Assembly (NCBI RefSeq): GCF_000818015.1
Contig: NZ_CP007511.1
Coordinates: forward strand, 3,296,501-3,360,500
Source of the DNA: Stutzerimonas balearica DSM 6083
Lineage (GTDB): Bacteria; Pseudomonadota; Gammaproteobacteria; Pseudomonadales; Pseudomonadaceae
DNA: 64,000 bases
Direction of reading: 5' to 3'
The notes under the pieces are model-generated. The model did not search any database. It was not told the DNA's origin and saw only the letters and a program-made list of their open reading frames with translations. How positions within the stretch are numbered: the stretch's first letter is position 1; each line of letters starts with the position of its first letter. Below are positions 10,401 through 23,475 of the stretch, piece by piece. Made by a program: the position numbers and the translations under genes.

Positions 10401-11300
10401 GATGGCGGTCGGATGGTTGTGCGTCTCCACCTTCATCAGGATGTGCACCGGCTCCTGGCTCGCCACGTACTCGCCGGTCGCAGGGGCTGGATAGAAGCGG
10501 CCGGCGACATTGCCGACGATCACCGCGGCGTTGTCCTTGTAGGCCGAGAGCACGCCTTCGCGGTGCATCTCGTAGGTGTTCTTGATCATGCCGAACAGCG
10601 ACTTGTCCTGGCTCTGGCCGTCGATGTCCCAGCTGGCGTTGAAGATCTTGTGCCGGCAATGCTCGGAGTTGGCCTGAGCGAACATCATCAGTTCGATGTC
10701 GTGCGGATTGCGACCCAGCTCGTTGAACGCCTTGACCAGGTAGTCGATCTCGTCGTCGGCCAAGGCCAGCCCCAATTCGACGTTGGCCTTCTCCAATGCG
10801 CCTCGACCGCCGGCCAGTACGTCCACCGCGGTCAGCGGGCGCGGCTGGGCATGGCTGAACAGCCCTTCGGCCTGCTCGAAGCGCTCGAGCACCACTTGCG
10901 TCATGCGGTCGTGCAGCACCGCAGCGACCGCCAGGGCGTCGGCGTCGGACAGCGCGCCGGCTACGTAGTAGGCGATGCCGCGCTCCAGGCGCTGGATCTT
11001 GCTCAGGCCGCAATTATGCGCAATGTCGCTGGCCTTGCTCGACCAGGGCGAGATGGTGCCGAAGCGCGGCACCACGAGGAACAGCCGGCCGCTCGGTTCC
11101 TGCACCGGGACGCTGGGACCATACTTGAGCAGACGTGCCAGCACCTGCTGCTCGTCCGAACCGAGCGTGTCGCTGACCTCGGCGAAGTGGGCGAACTCGG
11201 CGTACAGGCCGCTTACCGCAGGGACCTTCTCGGTCAACTGGGCCAGGAGCTTGCCATGACGGAAGGCGGAAAGAGCGGGAGCGCCGCGCAGAATCAACAT
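7404..11300 (-). CDS. purL: Phosphoribosylformylglycinamidine synthase PurL (large, single-chain form)
   Basis: PurL converts FGAR, glutamine and ATP to FGAM in step four of purine synthesis. At 1298 residues this is the single-chain proteobacterial form: N-terminal PurS-like domain and linker, two AIRS-like halves ([17 protein letters not shown] and [14 protein letters not shown] motifs are visible), and a C-terminal class I glutamine amidotransferase with [13 protein letters not shown], the nucleophile in [10 protein letters not shown], and PHPERVFRA near the end. The start [13 protein letters not shown] is typical. It is followed by a clear terminator. The aap operon ends 124 bp upstream on the same strand. 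Very secure. Confidence 0.98.
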   Translation of the reverse strand: MLILRGAPALSAFRHGKLLAQLTEKVPAVSGLYAEFAHFAEVSDTLGSDEQQVLARLLKYGPSVPVQEPSGRLFLVVPRFGTISPWSSKASDIAHNCGLSKIQRLERGIAYYVAGALSDADALAVAAVLHDRMTQVVLERFEQAEGLFSHAQPRPLTAVDVLAGGRGALEKANVELGLALADDEIDYLVKAFNELGRNPHDIELMMFAQANSEHCRHKIFNASWDIDGQSQDKSLFGMIKNTYEMHREGVLSAYKDNAAVIVGNVAGRFYPAPATGEYVASQEPVHILMKVETHNHPTAIAPFPGASTGSGGEIRDEGATGRGAKPKAGLTGFTVSNLNIPGFLQPWEKPYGKPERIVTPLDIMIEGPLGGAAFNNEFGRPALTGYFRTFEQTVQTPRGEEVRGYHKPIMLAGGMGNIRDEHVQKGEISVGAKLIVLGGPAMLIGLGGGAASSMATGTSSADLDFASVQRDNPEMERRCQEVIDRCWQLGDANPIKFIHDVGAGGLSNAFPELVNDGGRGGRFELRNIPNDEPGMAPHEIWCNESQERYVLSVDAADFERFKAICERERCPFAVVGEATEALHLTVADSHFGNKPVDMPLSVLLGKAPRMHRSAEREPALGDDFDATKVVLGEAIERVLRHPAVASKSFLITIGDRSITGQVARDQMVGPWQVPVADCAVTATSYDVHTGEAMAMGERTPLALLDAPASGRMAIGETITNLAAARIGSLSDIKLSANWMAAAGHPGEDARLYDTVRAVGMELCPQLGMTIPVGKDSMSMKTRWQEQGAEKSVTSPLSLVVSGFAPVSDIRSTLTPQLRLDKGATDLILIDLGRGQNRMGASILAQVYGQLGRQAPDVDDAEDLKAFFAVLQGLNQDGLLLAYHDRSDGGLLTTLLEMAFAGHCGLKLALDGLVDSPEEVPALLFNEELGAVIQVRQGDTEIVLGQFSAAGLGDCVAVIGQPTNNGHVAVQLAGDELYAGERRLLQRQWAETSYRIQRLRDNADCADQEFDAILEEENPGLHAKLTFDVNADVAAPYIKKGVRPKVAILREQGVNGQVEMAAAFDRAGFAAVDVHMSDILAGRIQLDSFKGLVACGGFSYGDVLGAGEGWAKSILFNARARDGFQAFFERGDSFALGVCNGCQMMSNLHELIPGSEVWPHFVRNRSEQFEARVAMVQVQDSPSIFLQGMAGSRLPIAIAHGEGHAEFESEEAMLQADLSGSVALRYVDNHGKVTERYPANPNGSPRGITGLTSRDGRVTIMMPHPERVFRAVTNSWRPDEWQEDGGWMRMFRNARVWID

Positions 11301-11424
11301 CGTCGGAACAGCCTCGAAGAGGGGAGCAGTCGGGGGCGCGTATTCTAGCCCATGACGACAGACGAGGCTAAGGGCAAGCTGCAGGCTTCCGCCAGGCGAC
11401 CGCCGACCGCCCTGCTCCGGCGTG

Positions 11425-12192
<768 letters not shown>

Positions 12193-12201
12193 TGCTCTCT
12201 C

Positions 12202-13296
12202 CTAATTTCGATGGCCGGTGTCCAGCCTGCGCTCCAGGTGCATCGAATAGCGCGACATGCCGAAGCAGAACAGCCAGTACACCAGTGCGGCGAACACGTA
12301 GCCCTCGGTGGACATGCCCAGCCAGGCGGGGTCCGCGGTGGCGCGTTTGATGCTGTTGAGGAAGTCGAACAGGCCGATGATGATCACCAGGCTGGTGTCC
12401 TTGAACAGCGCGATGAAGGTGTTGACGATGCCCGGGATCACCAGCTTCAGCGCCTGCGGCAGGATCACCAGGCCCATCATCCGCCAGTAACCCAGGCCCA
12501 TCGCCGAGGCGGCCTCGTATTGCCCCTTGGGGATCGCCTGCAGGCCGCCGCGCACCACCTCGGCGATGTACGCGGCCTCGAAGAAGATCACCATCAGCAT
12601 CGCGCGCAGCAGCTTGTCGAGGTTCATGCCTTCGGGCAGGAACAACGGCAGCATGACCGAAGACATGAACAGCACGGTGATCAGCGGCACGCCGCGCCAG
12701 AACTCGATGAAGGTCACGCTGAGTACCCGGATCGCCGGCATGTCGGAACGCCGCCCCAGTGCCAGCAGGATGCCCAGCGGCAGCGCGCCCGCGATGCCCA
12801 CCGCGGCGATGACGATTGTCAGCATCAAGCCGCCCCACTGGCTGGTCGGCACGACCGTCAGCCCCAGTCCGCCGTGCAGCAGCCAAAAGGCCAGCAGCGG
12901 ATAGACCAGCAGGTAGGCCAGGCCATAGCGCGCCTTGTGCCGCAACCAGCGCATGAACAAGGGCGCTGCCGCGACGATCGCCAGCCACACTGCCATGTTG
13001 ATCCGCCAGCGCGCTTCCACCGGATAGAAGCCGTACATGAACTGGCCGAAGCGCTCGCGCACGAAAACCCAGCAGGCACCTTCGCGGCTACAGTCGCTAC
13101 GCGCATCGCCAGCCCAGTCCGCGCTGAAGATCGCCCAGTCGAGCAGCGGCGGCAGCACCAGCCAGATCAGATACAGCCCGACGAGCGTGAGCAGCCCGTT
13201 GAGCCAACTGGAAAACAGATTCGCCCGCAACCAGCCCAGCACGCCAAGCTGGCGCGCAGGCGGCGGGAGGTCGGGCTTGAAGACATGCCTGGTCAT
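12202..13296 (-). CDS. aapM: General L-amino acid ABC transporter permease AapM
   Basis: A 364-residue permease with an N-terminal extension carrying several membrane helices and a large periplasmic loop. The conserved permease core follows (LGILLALGRRS, FIEFWRGVPLITVLFM, EVVRGGLQAIPKGQYEAASAMGLG, ILPQALK). The EAA loop contacts AapP. The long N-terminus is normal for AapM and distinguishes it from simple HisM-type permeases. Spacings to aapP (9 bp) and aapQ (7 bp) show one operon. It should form a heterodimer with AapQ. Confidence 0.92.
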   Translation of the reverse strand: MTRHVFKPDLPPPARQLGVLGWLRANLFSSWLNGLLTLVGLYLIWLVLPPLLDWAIFSADWAGDARSDCSREGACWVFVRERFGQFMYGFYPVEARWRINMAVWLAIVAAAPLFMRWLRHKARYGLAYLLVYPLLAFWLLHGGLGLTVVPTSQWGGLMLTIVIAAVGIAGALPLGILLALGRRSDMPAIRVLSVTFIEFWRGVPLITVLFMSSVMLPLFLPEGMNLDKLLRAMLMVIFFEAAYIAEVVRGGLQAIPKGQYEAASAMGLGYWRMMGLVILPQALKLVIPGIVNTFIALFKDTSLVIIIGLFDFLNSIKRATADPAWLGMSTEGYVFAALVYWLFCFGMSRYSMHLERRLDTGHRN

Positions 13297-13303
13297 ATCG
13301 CCC

Positions 13304-14488
13304 CTACCGTTCGGTCAGCGCGATGCGCTTGTTGTACCAGTTCATCAACAGCGAAATGCTGATGCTGATGGCCAGGTAGACGCTCATGGTGATCGCCATT
13401 GTTTCGATGGCCTGGCCGGTCTGGTTGAGTACCGTGCCGGCGAACAGCGACACCATGTCCGGATAGCCGATGGCCGCGGCGAGCGAGGAGTTCTTCGCCA
13501 GGTTGAGATACTGGCTGGTCAGAGGCGGCACGATGACTCGCAAGGCCTGCGGAATGATCACCAGCCGCAGCAGCTGTCCCGGCCGCAGTCCCAGCGATGC
13601 GGCAGCCTCGGTCTGTCCATGGCTGACCGACTGGATCCCGGCGCGCACGGTCTCACCGATGAACGCGGCCGTGTAGATCGACAATGCCGCGACAATGGCG
13701 ACCAGCTCGGGAATCACCACCCAGCCACCCCGGATGTTGAAGCGCTGCAACTGCGGCACGTCCCACTGGAACGGGCTGCCCCACAGCAGGGTGCTCAACC
13801 AGGGAATGGCGATCAGTAACGCCAACGCCGTCCAGAACAGGGGAAAGCGCCGACCGGTGGCGTCGCGTCGGATCTTCGCCCAACGCGCCAGCGCGACGCA
13901 GAGCCCGATCGCCAGCAACAGGGCCAGCCAGAACGCCCAGAAGCCCTCGTCAGCGCTGGGTGCGGGCAATTGCAGCCCGCGGTTGTTGACGAAGACCACG
14001 TCGCCGAGGCTCAGGCTGTCGCGCGGGCCAGGCAGCGGGCCGATCACGGCGAAATAGACGAAGAAGATCTGCAACAACGGTGGGATGTTGCGAAACGTCT
14101 CGATGTACAGCGTGGCCAGCTGCCGAATCAGCCAGTTCGGCGACAGCCGGGCGACGCCGAGCACGAAACCGATGAGCGTGGCCAGCAGGATACCGATGAC
14201 GCTGACCAGCAGGGTATTGAGCAACCCGATCCAGAACACGCGAGCGTAGCTGTCGCTCTCGCTGTAATCGATCAGGTGTTGCGGAATGCCGAAGCCGGCA
14301 GAATTGTCGAGAAAACCAAACCCGGAATTGATCCCGCGATGGGCCAGGTTGGCCTGGGTGTTGTGAAACAGGAACCAGCCAAAGGCGACGACCGCCAGGA
14401 CGGCTAGAACCTGGAACAGCCAGGCGCGTGCCTGGGGGTCGGTGAGCAGCGAGCCGCTTACCCGCCGCGAAGAACCATCGGTGCGCAT
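13304..14488 (-). CDS. aapQ: General L-amino acid ABC transporter permease AapQ
   Basis: A 394-residue permease that pairs with AapM. It has an N-terminal transmembrane helix near residue 30, a first core segment (FWIGLLNTLLVSVIGILLATLIGFVLG, split here by function), YIETFRNIPPLLQ, a long central insert, and the EAA loop (ETVRAGIQSVSHGQTEAAASLGL). The C-terminus ends with a helix and YNKRIALTER. The insert between the first helices and the EAA loop is usual for AapQ. It is the second gene of the aap operon, 84 bp after aapJ, a typical gap after a highly expressed binding protein gene. Confidence 0.92.
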   Translation of the reverse strand: MRTDGSSRRVSGSLLTDPQARAWLFQVLAVLAVVAFGWFLFHNTQANLAHRGINSGFGFLDNSAGFGIPQHLIDYSESDSYARVFWIGLLNTLLVSVIGILLATLIGFVLGVARLSPNWLIRQLATLYIETFRNIPPLLQIFFVYFAVIGPLPGPRDSLSLGDVVFVNNRGLQLPAPSADEGFWAFWLALLLAIGLCVALARWAKIRRDATGRRFPLFWTALALLIAIPWLSTLLWGSPFQWDVPQLQRFNIRGGWVVIPELVAIVAALSIYTAAFIGETVRAGIQSVSHGQTEAAASLGLRPGQLLRLVIIPQALRVIVPPLTSQYLNLAKNSSLAAAIGYPDMVSLFAGTVLNQTGQAIETMAITMSVYLAISISISLLMNWYNKRIALTER

Positions 14489-14572
14489 CGGGAACCCTCT
14501 GGATACGCTGCCGGAGCCGAGCGGCCGCGGCAGCGCTCATCCCTGAAGCGGCCGGCCTCGCCGGCCGGTCGG

Positions 14573-15601
14573 TCAACGCACCGGCGGCGCGTACTGCAGC
14601 CCGCCCTTGTTCCACAGCGCATTGAGGCCGCGCTCGATCTTCAGCTCGCTGCCCTTGCCGACGTTACGCTCGAACACCTCGCCGTAGTTGCCGACCTGCT
14701 TGACGATCTGCACGGCCCAGTCGTTGGCCAGCTTGAGATCCTTGCCGTACTCGCCCTCGGCGCCGAGCAGGCGCGCCACATCGGGGTTCTTGGTGGTCTT
14801 GGCCATCTGCTCGACGTTGGTCGAGGTCACGCCCAGCTCCTCGGCGTTGAGCATGGCGAACAGCGTCCAGCGCACGATATCGAACCACTCCTCGTCACCC
14901 TGCCGAACCGCCGGGCCGAGGGGTTCCTTGGAGATCACCTCCGGCAGCACCACGTAGTCGTCGGGCTTGGCCAGCTTGATGCGCTGGGCATAGAGCTGCG
15001 ACTGGTCCGAGGTCAGTACGTCGCACCGGCCCGACTCCAGCGACTTGGCGCTTTCGTCCGAGGTGTCGTAGGTGATCGGGGTGTACTTGAGGTTGTTCGC
15101 GCGGAAGTAGTCGGAGAGATTCAGCTCGGTGGTGGTACCGGCCTGGATGCAGACGGTCGCCCCATCCAGTTCCTTGGCGCTCTTCACGCCGATGCCCTTG
15201 TTGACCAGAAAACCCTGGCCGTCATAGTAGGTCACGCCGGTGAAATTGAGCCCCATCGCGGCGTCGCGCGAACTGGTCCAGGTGGTGTTGCGTGAAAGCA
15301 CGTCGACCTCGCCGGACTGCAGCGCGGTGAAACGCTCCTTGGCGGTCAGCGGGCTGAACTTCACCTTCCCGGCATCGCCGAAGACCGCCGCCGCAACGGC
15401 CTTGCAGACGTCCACATCGATTCCCTGATACTGGCCCTTGGCGTCGGCGTAGGAGAAGCCCGGCAACCCGTCGCTGACGCCGCACTGCACGAAGCCCTTC
15501 TTCTTCACCGCGTCCAGGGTCGCCCCCGCATGGGTCAGCCCGCTCGCGCCAACCAGCGCTACTGCGCCAAGCACGGCCAGTGTGGATTTCACCCGTGTCA
15601 T
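14573..15601 (-). CDS. aapJ: Periplasmic amino acid-binding protein AapJ
   Basis: A 342-residue solute-binding protein with a signal peptide (about 25 residues, hydrophobic core LAVLGAVALVGASG) and a family 3 binding fold. Landmarks are VQCGVSDGLPGFSYAD, GIDVDVCKAVAAAVFGD, LSRNTTWTSSRDAAMG and RQGDEEWFDIVRW. It delivers polar L-amino acids to AapQMP. First gene of the operon, with the promoter expected in the 290-bp gap upstream. Homologues bind a broad set of amino acids; the exact set here cannot be read. Confidence 0.93.
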   Translation of the reverse strand: MTRVKSTLAVLGAVALVGASGLTHAGATLDAVKKKGFVQCGVSDGLPGFSYADAKGQYQGIDVDVCKAVAAAVFGDAGKVKFSPLTAKERFTALQSGEVDVLSRNTTWTSSRDAAMGLNFTGVTYYDGQGFLVNKGIGVKSAKELDGATVCIQAGTTTELNLSDYFRANNLKYTPITYDTSDESAKSLESGRCDVLTSDQSQLYAQRIKLAKPDDYVVLPEVISKEPLGPAVRQGDEEWFDIVRWTLFAMLNAEELGVTSTNVEQMAKTTKNPDVARLLGAEGEYGKDLKLANDWAVQIVKQVGNYGEVFERNVGKGSELKIERGLNALWNKGGLQYAPPVR

Positions 15602-15787
15602 CGAAACCTCCAGTTTGCTTTTTTATTCTCGGGGTCTGGGTCTGCTGCCGACACGGCCAATGGCCGCTTCGTTGCGGAGCCAGCCCTGAGTCTAGTCGCC
15701 CCCCACCGTTCGGCAACCTGACGACCGATGTCGGCTTGCCATCCTGAGATAGCAAGCGACGTACCAGCCACGCATGCGCGGCCGCAT

Positions 15788-15822
15788 CTCCCGGCTCTGC
15801 GGGTGCAGAGGGGGGCCGGGAG
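15788..15822. other. GC-rich interrupted hairpin in the aapJ-esterase gap
   Basis: CTCCCGGC pairs with GCCGGGAG and the inner TCTGC with GCAGA, leaving a five-G bulge. There is no T run on either strand, so it is not a normal intrinsic terminator. It lies about 70 bp before the esterase start. Function unknown; it could be a leader structure of the esterase mRNA. Confidence 0.4.
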
Positions 15823-15865
15823 CGGTTAATCTCGCTCCATCCGCCTCTTCCGCGCCCCAGGATGA

Positions 15866-16549
<684 letters not shown>

Positions 16550-16698
16550 TCGCCACCGCCTGCAGGTCGGCTATGCTTGAACGCACAGCCGACTGCGGAA
16601 GCTGAAGGGACTATCGATCCGCCGCCCGGCAGACATTGCAGCGGAGGACCGCTTGCCATGCAGGGCCAGACGCAGCCACGCAGTCAGCGGGCAGCACC

Positions 16699-17634
16699 AT
16701 GAAGATCGTCGACCAGCCGGTGGACCCGGCGAGCCTGGAGCGGCTGCGCCTGCTGCACGGTGCCGGCGCGGACGACGTACGCAAGCTGCTCGCGCAGTGC
16801 CAGCTGTGCACCGTCGAGGCCGACGAAACCCTGCTCAGCCCGCGCAAGGCCAATCACCACCTCTATATGGTGCTGGAAGGCAGCCTGACGGTGTATGTCG
16901 ACTCGCTCGACAGCCAGCCACTCAGAGTCATCGACACCAATGATTGCGCCGGCGAGGTCAGCTTCGTCGACCACCTGCCACCGACGGTCTACGTCGTCGC
17001 GAACCAACCCTGTACGCTGCTGCGCCTGCACTCGAGGCACATCGGCGTGCTCGGCGAATCCCCGCATTTGATGCACAACCTGGCCCTGCTGCTCTGCGAG
17101 CGCGTTCGCCTGAGCGATCGCCTGATCGTCGACAGCGAGCACAACGCCAACGTTGACATGCTCACCGGCGTATTCAACCGACGCTGGCTGGAACACGCCT
17201 TCGAGCGCGACAGCACGCGCTGTGCCATGGCGGGGAGCCCGCTGTGCATGCTCATGCTCGATGTCGATCGGTTCAAGCAGTACAACGACAGCCACGGCCA
17301 TCTCGCGGGCGACCTCGTGCTCTCGCTCGTTGCGCGTACGCTGGCTGCACAGCTGCGGCCGAAGGACTGTCTGGTGCGCTATGGCGGCGAGGAGTTCACC
17401 ATCCTGCTGCCCGAACTGGCAGCCGAGGACGCTCGGGCGATCGGCGAGCGGCTGCGCCAGGCCATCGAGCAGGTCCGCAGCATTCCCAGCCCGATCGGCC
17501 GGCTGCCTGGCGTGACGGTTTCGATCGGCCTGGCGGTCTGGCAACCCGCCGACCGCCTGGCCGACCTGATCGAGCGTGCCGACCGGGAGCTGTACCAGGC
17601 CAAGCAGGGCGGACGCAACCAGCTCTGCGGCTGA
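16699..17634 (+). CDS. Diguanylate cyclase with N-terminal cyclic-nucleotide-binding-like domain
   Basis: A 311-residue protein. Residues about 20-130 form a cNMP-binding/CAP-like sensor domain ([24 protein letters not shown]). A GGDEF domain fills the C-terminal half with an intact active site [13 protein letters not shown], preceded by the RxxD inhibitory-site motif (RPKD). It should make c-di-GMP in response to a cytosolic ligand or redox input; the ligand is unknown. I chose ATG 16699 (MKIVDQPV) because the residues before it, though open, look like intergenic sequence. Stands alone between estB and rhlB. Confidence 0.88.
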   Translation: MKIVDQPVDPASLERLRLLHGAGADDVRKLLAQCQLCTVEADETLLSPRKANHHLYMVLEGSLTVYVDSLDSQPLRVIDTNDCAGEVSFVDHLPPTVYVVANQPCTLLRLHSRHIGVLGESPHLMHNLALLLCERVRLSDRLIVDSEHNANVDMLTGVFNRRWLEHAFERDSTRCAMAGSPLCMLMLDVDRFKQYNDSHGHLAGDLVLSLVARTLAAQLRPKDCLVRYGGEEFTILLPELAAEDARAIGERLRQAIEQVRSIPSPIGRLPGVTVSIGLAVWQPADRLADLIERADRELYQAKQGGRNQLCG

Positions 17635-17725
17635 CCGGACGGCCGGACGATGGCGCAATGCTTCGCCCGCTCGAGCGTCTTGCTTTAAACTCCGGCCAAC
17701 TTTCCCGTTGACAGAAGAGACGATC

Positions 17726-19129
<1,404 letters not shown>

Positions 19130-19231
19130 GGCCATGCGCCGCGCCCGGCCGCAGTGATGCAGGTCAGCGCGGCGCAGCCTGCCACAGGCTAGAGTTGCCT
19201 CATCACGTCACGCTTGAACAAGGAATACGAC

Positions 19232-19396
19232 ATGCAGCATCTCGACTGGCTGATCTTGCTGATAACCACTGGCTTCGTCCTGCTGTGCGTAGGCTACAAC
19301 TTCCGCGATCAGAAATGGGGCGTGGCGATTCTGGCGGCCGGCGTGCTCACCATGTTCTCCACCCTCGCCTTCAAGATGTACATCACCTTCAGCTGA
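19232..19396 (+). CDS. Small inner membrane protein of unknown function (54 aa)
   Basis: MQHLDWLILLITTGFVLLCVG starts the protein, which then has YNFRDQKWG and a second hydrophobic stretch (VAILAAGVLTMFSTLAFKMYI). That predicts two membrane helices joined by a short charged hairpin. The ribosome site AAGGAA lies 7 bp before the ATG, which supports this start over a TTG six codons upstream. It follows rhlB after a 102-bp gap and converges on moaE. I do not recognise the family; codon use resembles its neighbours. Confidence 0.65.
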   Translation: MQHLDWLILLITTGFVLLCVGYNFRDQKWGVAILAAGVLTMFSTLAFKMYITFS

Positions 19397-19407
19397 GCGC
19401 GCCCTGC

Positions 19408-19863
19408 TCAGTCGTGCTTCCAGCGCTGCGCAGCACTCTGGTCGCTTTCACGCCCGTCGACCCAGCGAGGGCCTTCAGGGGTAGCCTCCTTCTTCCAGAA
19501 CGGCGCGCGCGTTTTCAGGTAATCCATGACGAAGCGGCAGGCATCGAACGCCGCTTCGCGATGCGCGCTGGCCACGCCGACGAAAACGATCGGCTCGCCA
19601 GGCTCCAGCGGCCCGACGCGATGCAGCACGTCGCAGCAGAGCAAAGGCCAGCGCTGCTCGGCTTCGGCGACGATCTTCTGCAAGGCCTTTTCGGTCATCC
19701 CCGGGGCGTGCTCGAGAAACATGCCGGCCACCTCGTGGCCGTCATTGAAGTCGCGCACGTAGCCGACGAAACCGACCACCGCGCCGATGCCCAGGTTCGC
19801 CGCATGCAGTGCATTCAGCTCGGCCCCGGGATCGAAGGCCGCTTGCTGGACTCGTACGCTCAT
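19408..19863 (-). CDS. moaE: Molybdopterin synthase catalytic subunit MoaE
   Basis: A 151-residue MoaE. It transfers two sulfurs from MoaD thiocarboxylates to precursor Z, giving molybdopterin. Visible motifs are GAVVGFVGYVRD, LEHAPGMTEKALQKI, RVGPLEPGEPIVFVGVAS, HREAAFDACRFVMDYLKTRAPFWKKE with the catalytic lysines, and a final W. It follows moaD with 1 bp between, last of moaC-moaD-moaE. Confidence 0.96.
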   Translation of the reverse strand: MSVRVQQAAFDPGAELNALHAANLGIGAVVGFVGYVRDFNDGHEVAGMFLEHAPGMTEKALQKIVAEAEQRWPLLCCDVLHRVGPLEPGEPIVFVGVASAHREAAFDACRFVMDYLKTRAPFWKKEATPEGPRWVDGRESDQSAAQRWKHD

Positions 19864-19864
19864 T

Positions 19865-20113
19865 TCAGCCTCCGGTAACGGTCGGGAAAAACGCCACTTC
19901 GTCGCCGTCTTCCAGCGCCTCGTCCAGACCGCACAGCTCCTGGTTGCGCGCGCACATCAGATTGCGCTCGGCGAGCAGCTCCCAGGCACCTCCGCGGGCA
20001 AGCAGCCGCTGGCGCAGCGCATCGACGCAGGTCAGCTGTTCGTCCCAGTCGAGTTCTTCGCCATCGCTGCCCAGGGTCTCCCGATAACGGGCATAGAACT
20101 GCACTCGAATCAT
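19865..20113 (-). CDS. moaD: Molybdopterin synthase sulfur-carrier subunit MoaD
   Basis: An 82-residue ubiquitin-like protein ending in Gly-Gly ([10 protein letters not shown]), the terminus that is thiocarboxylated and donates sulfur in MoaE. The beta-grasp fold is consistent with [23 protein letters not shown] at the N-terminus (shown only as the first 20 residues would suffice). Its start overlaps the moaC stop by 4 bp, and its stop is next to the moaE start, so the three genes are coupled. Secure. Confidence 0.95.
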   Translation of the reverse strand: MIRVQFYARYRETLGSDGEELDWDEQLTCVDALRQRLLARGGAWELLAERNLMCARNQELCGLDEALEDGDEVAFFPTVTGG

Positions 20114-20580
20114 GATTCCACCTGCCAGTGCCCACTCTTGCCACCGCGCTTCTCGAGCAGTCGCACGCCTTCGATGACCATCCCCTTATCCACCGCCTTG
20201 CACATGTCGTAGATCGTCAGCGCGGCCACGCTGGCGGCAGTCAGGGCCTCCATCTCCACCCCGGTCTGCCCGGCGAGCTTGCAGACGGCGCGGATGTGCA
20301 CGCAGTCTTCGCCCTCGGGCGCCAGTTCGACCTTGATGCTGGTCAACAGCAACGGATGGCATAGCGGAATCAACTCATGGGTTTTCTTCGCTGCCTGGAT
20401 GCCGGCGATGCGAGCGACGGCGAACACATCGCCCTTGGGATGGCCGCCCTGCTGGATCAGCTGCAGCGTGGCGGGCAGCATGCGCACACGCGCCTCCGCC
20501 GTGGCCTCGCGCGCGGTGACGGCCTTGTCGGTGACGTCGACCATGCTGGCGCGGCCCTGAAAATCGAGATGGGTGAGCAT
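20110..20580 (-). CDS. moaC: Cyclic pyranopterin monophosphate synthase MoaC
   Basis: A 156-residue MoaC, which with MoaA converts GTP to cyclic pyranopterin monophosphate, the first step of molybdenum cofactor synthesis. The sequence includes [30 protein letters not shown], and [22 protein letters not shown], all family hallmarks, including the active-site Lys/His residues. Begins [11 protein letters not shown]. First gene of moaCDE. No moaA or moaB is seen in the window. Secure. Confidence 0.96.
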   Translation of the reverse strand: MLTHLDFQGRASMVDVTDKAVTAREATAEARVRMLPATLQLIQQGGHPKGDVFAVARIAGIQAAKKTHELIPLCHPLLLTSIKVELAPEGEDCVHIRAVCKLAGQTGVEMEALTAASVAALTIYDMCKAVDKGMVIEGVRLLEKRGGKSGHWQVES

Positions 20581-20676
20581 GGAAAGTCCTGCTGGCTGGG
20601 AAAGCCCGCAGTGTAACGCAGCTGGAAGGCCGAAGCTGGAGGCCGACGAGCCGGCCTCTAGCTCCGGCCGCCCCTC

Positions 20677-22065
20677 CTACATGTGGGCCTCGGCGTACTC
20701 GGCGAGGATCGAGCGCGGCACACCCTGCAGGGTGATGTGCACGCCATGCGGGAAGTCCTTGAAACGCTCGGTGAGGTAGGTCAGCCCCGAACTGGTCGCC
20801 GATAGGTAGGGCGTGTCGATCTGCGCGAGGTTGCCCAGGCAGACCACCTTCGAGCCATTGCCGGCGCGGGTGATGATGGTCTTCATCTGGTGCGGCGTGA
20901 GGTTCTGGCATTCGTCGATGATGATCAGGCTCTGCTGGAAGCTGCGCCCGCGGATGTAGTTCAGCGATTTGAACTGCAGGGGGACCTTTTGCAGGATGTA
21001 GTCGATGCTGCCGTGGGTGTTCTCGTCATCCATGTGCAGCGCCTCGAGGTTGTCGGTGATGGCCCCCAGCCAGGGCTCCATCTTCTCGGCTTCGGTGCCC
21101 GGCAGAAAGCCGATGTCCTCGTCGAGCCCCTGCACGCTGCGGGTGGCGATGATGCGCCGGTAGCGCTTGCTCACCACGGTCTGCTCGATGGCCGCCGCCA
21201 GCGCCAGGATGGTCTTGCCCGAGCCGGCGGCGCCGGACAGGTTGACCAGATGGATATCCGGATCGAGCAGCGCGCACAGCGCCAGCGCCTGGTGGATGTC
21301 GCGCGGGCGCAGCCCCCAGGCTTCCTGATGCAGCAGCGGCTCCTGGTGCAGGTCCAGCAGCAGCAGTTCATCGCCCTCGATGCCCTTGATCCAGCCGACG
21401 AACCCTTGCTCGTCTAGCACGAACTCGTTGATGTGCACGGCCGGCAGGTTGTCGATCAGTTGCACCCGGTGCCAGGTGCGTCCGTGCCCCTGCTGCGTCT
21501 CGACGGTGCTTACCCGGTCCCAGAACGAGCCGGTGAGGCTGTGATAGCCGCGCGACAGCTGGCCGACATCGTCGACCAGCTGGTCGGTGTGATAATCCTC
21601 CGCGGCCACGCCGCAGGCCCGCGCCTTCAGGCGCATGTTGATGTCCTTGGTCACCAGCACTACCGGCAACCCGGGGCGTTCCTTGCTGAGGGTGACGACC
21701 AGATTGATGATCTTGTTGTCGTTCAGGTCTTCCGGCAGGCCGTTGGCCTGGCCCGGTCGGCTCATGAGGATCGACAGGCTGCCGCAAGGCCCACCCTTGC
21801 CGCGCTGGATCGGTACGCCTGCCTCGACTTCCTCGGGCGAGGCGCTGCCGAGCAAACGGTCGATCAGCCGGATGGCCTGTCGGCATTCGGCCGCGACCGT
21901 GTGCTTGCCGGTCTTCAGTTGGTCGAGTTCCTCGAGCACGGTCATGGGAATCGCGACCTGGTGCTCCTGGAAGTTGAGCAAGGCGTTTGGATCGTGGATC
22001 AGGACGTTCGTGTCGAGCACGTACAGGGTGGGCTGGGTCGCGCGGGAGGTACCGTAATCATCCAT
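20677..22065 (-). CDS. PIN-domain PhoH-family ATPase (PhoH2 type)
   Basis: A 462-residue fusion of an N-terminal PIN nuclease-like domain (LYVLDTNVLIHDP at about residue 13, VLEELDQLKTG, VVLVTKDINMRLKA) with a C-terminal PhoH P-loop ATPase (Walker A LSGAAGSGKTILAL about 270; Walker B LIIIDECQNLTPHQ about 385). PhoH2-type proteins act as RNA helicase/RNases in some bacteria; the activity here is inferred. The start MDDYGTSRATQ at 22065 puts the PIN fold near the N-terminus; the open frame upstream looks non-coding. Single gene 96 bp upstream of moaC. Confidence 0.9.
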   Translation of the reverse strand: MDDYGTSRATQPTLYVLDTNVLIHDPNALLNFQEHQVAIPMTVLEELDQLKTGKHTVAAECRQAIRLIDRLLGSASPEEVEAGVPIQRGKGGPCGSLSILMSRPGQANGLPEDLNDNKIINLVVTLSKERPGLPVVLVTKDINMRLKARACGVAAEDYHTDQLVDDVGQLSRGYHSLTGSFWDRVSTVETQQGHGRTWHRVQLIDNLPAVHINEFVLDEQGFVGWIKGIEGDELLLLDLHQEPLLHQEAWGLRPRDIHQALALCALLDPDIHLVNLSGAAGSGKTILALAAAIEQTVVSKRYRRIIATRSVQGLDEDIGFLPGTEAEKMEPWLGAITDNLEALHMDDENTHGSIDYILQKVPLQFKSLNYIRGRSFQQSLIIIDECQNLTPHQMKTIITRAGNGSKVVCLGNLAQIDTPYLSATSSGLTYLTERFKDFPHGVHITLQGVPRSILAEYAEAHM

Positions 22066-22282
22066 ACCGATCACCTTCGTCGTAGTAGCGGCGACGGAAT
22101 GCGAATGCTCCGTCGGAGGTGACCGCCGTACGACGACGAGGGTGAGCGGACGTTGGGCGCCGGTGGGCTCGGGGCCACCCAGTGGCCGCCACCTGTTTCG
22201 CAGGGTTCGGCGGTCTGGATTTCGTTCTAACGCAAAACATATGACAGGCAAATGACTTTTCGATTCGCCGGCGTCTTTCCCC

Positions 22283-23335
<1,053 letters not shown>

Positions 23336-23359
23336 GTCACCTCCTCAATGTGTGCAACA

Positions 23360-23390
23360 AGCTTGCGCCTTGCCCCAGGGGCAAGGTCAA
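23360..23390 (-). promoter_or_regulatory. MerR-family-type promoter of the CDF gene
   Basis: On the minus strand a -35 TTGACC (23385-23390) and a -10-like CAAGCT (23360-23365) are 19 bp apart. The spacer region holds a perfect 9-1-9 dyad, CCTTGCCCC/GGGGCAAGG (23368-23386). An over-long spacer with a centred dyad is the hallmark of MerR-class metal sensors (CueR, ZntR, CadR). The CDF start is 24 bp downstream of the -10. No regulator gene is adjacent. Confidence 0.7.
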
Positions 23391-23475
23391 CCGCCATCAA
23401 TGGCTGCGATAGCTGGAGGCGCATTGGGGTTCACGCCTAGAATCGCGGCACATCCAAAGGAACGAGAGCAATTCG

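Noticed and set aside
8403..11348. A 981-codon open frame on the plus strand across purL
   Set aside because: It is antisense to purL, which has full family motifs; the frame is open only because of GC-rich codon use, and its product is Arg/His/Gln-rich without any domain.
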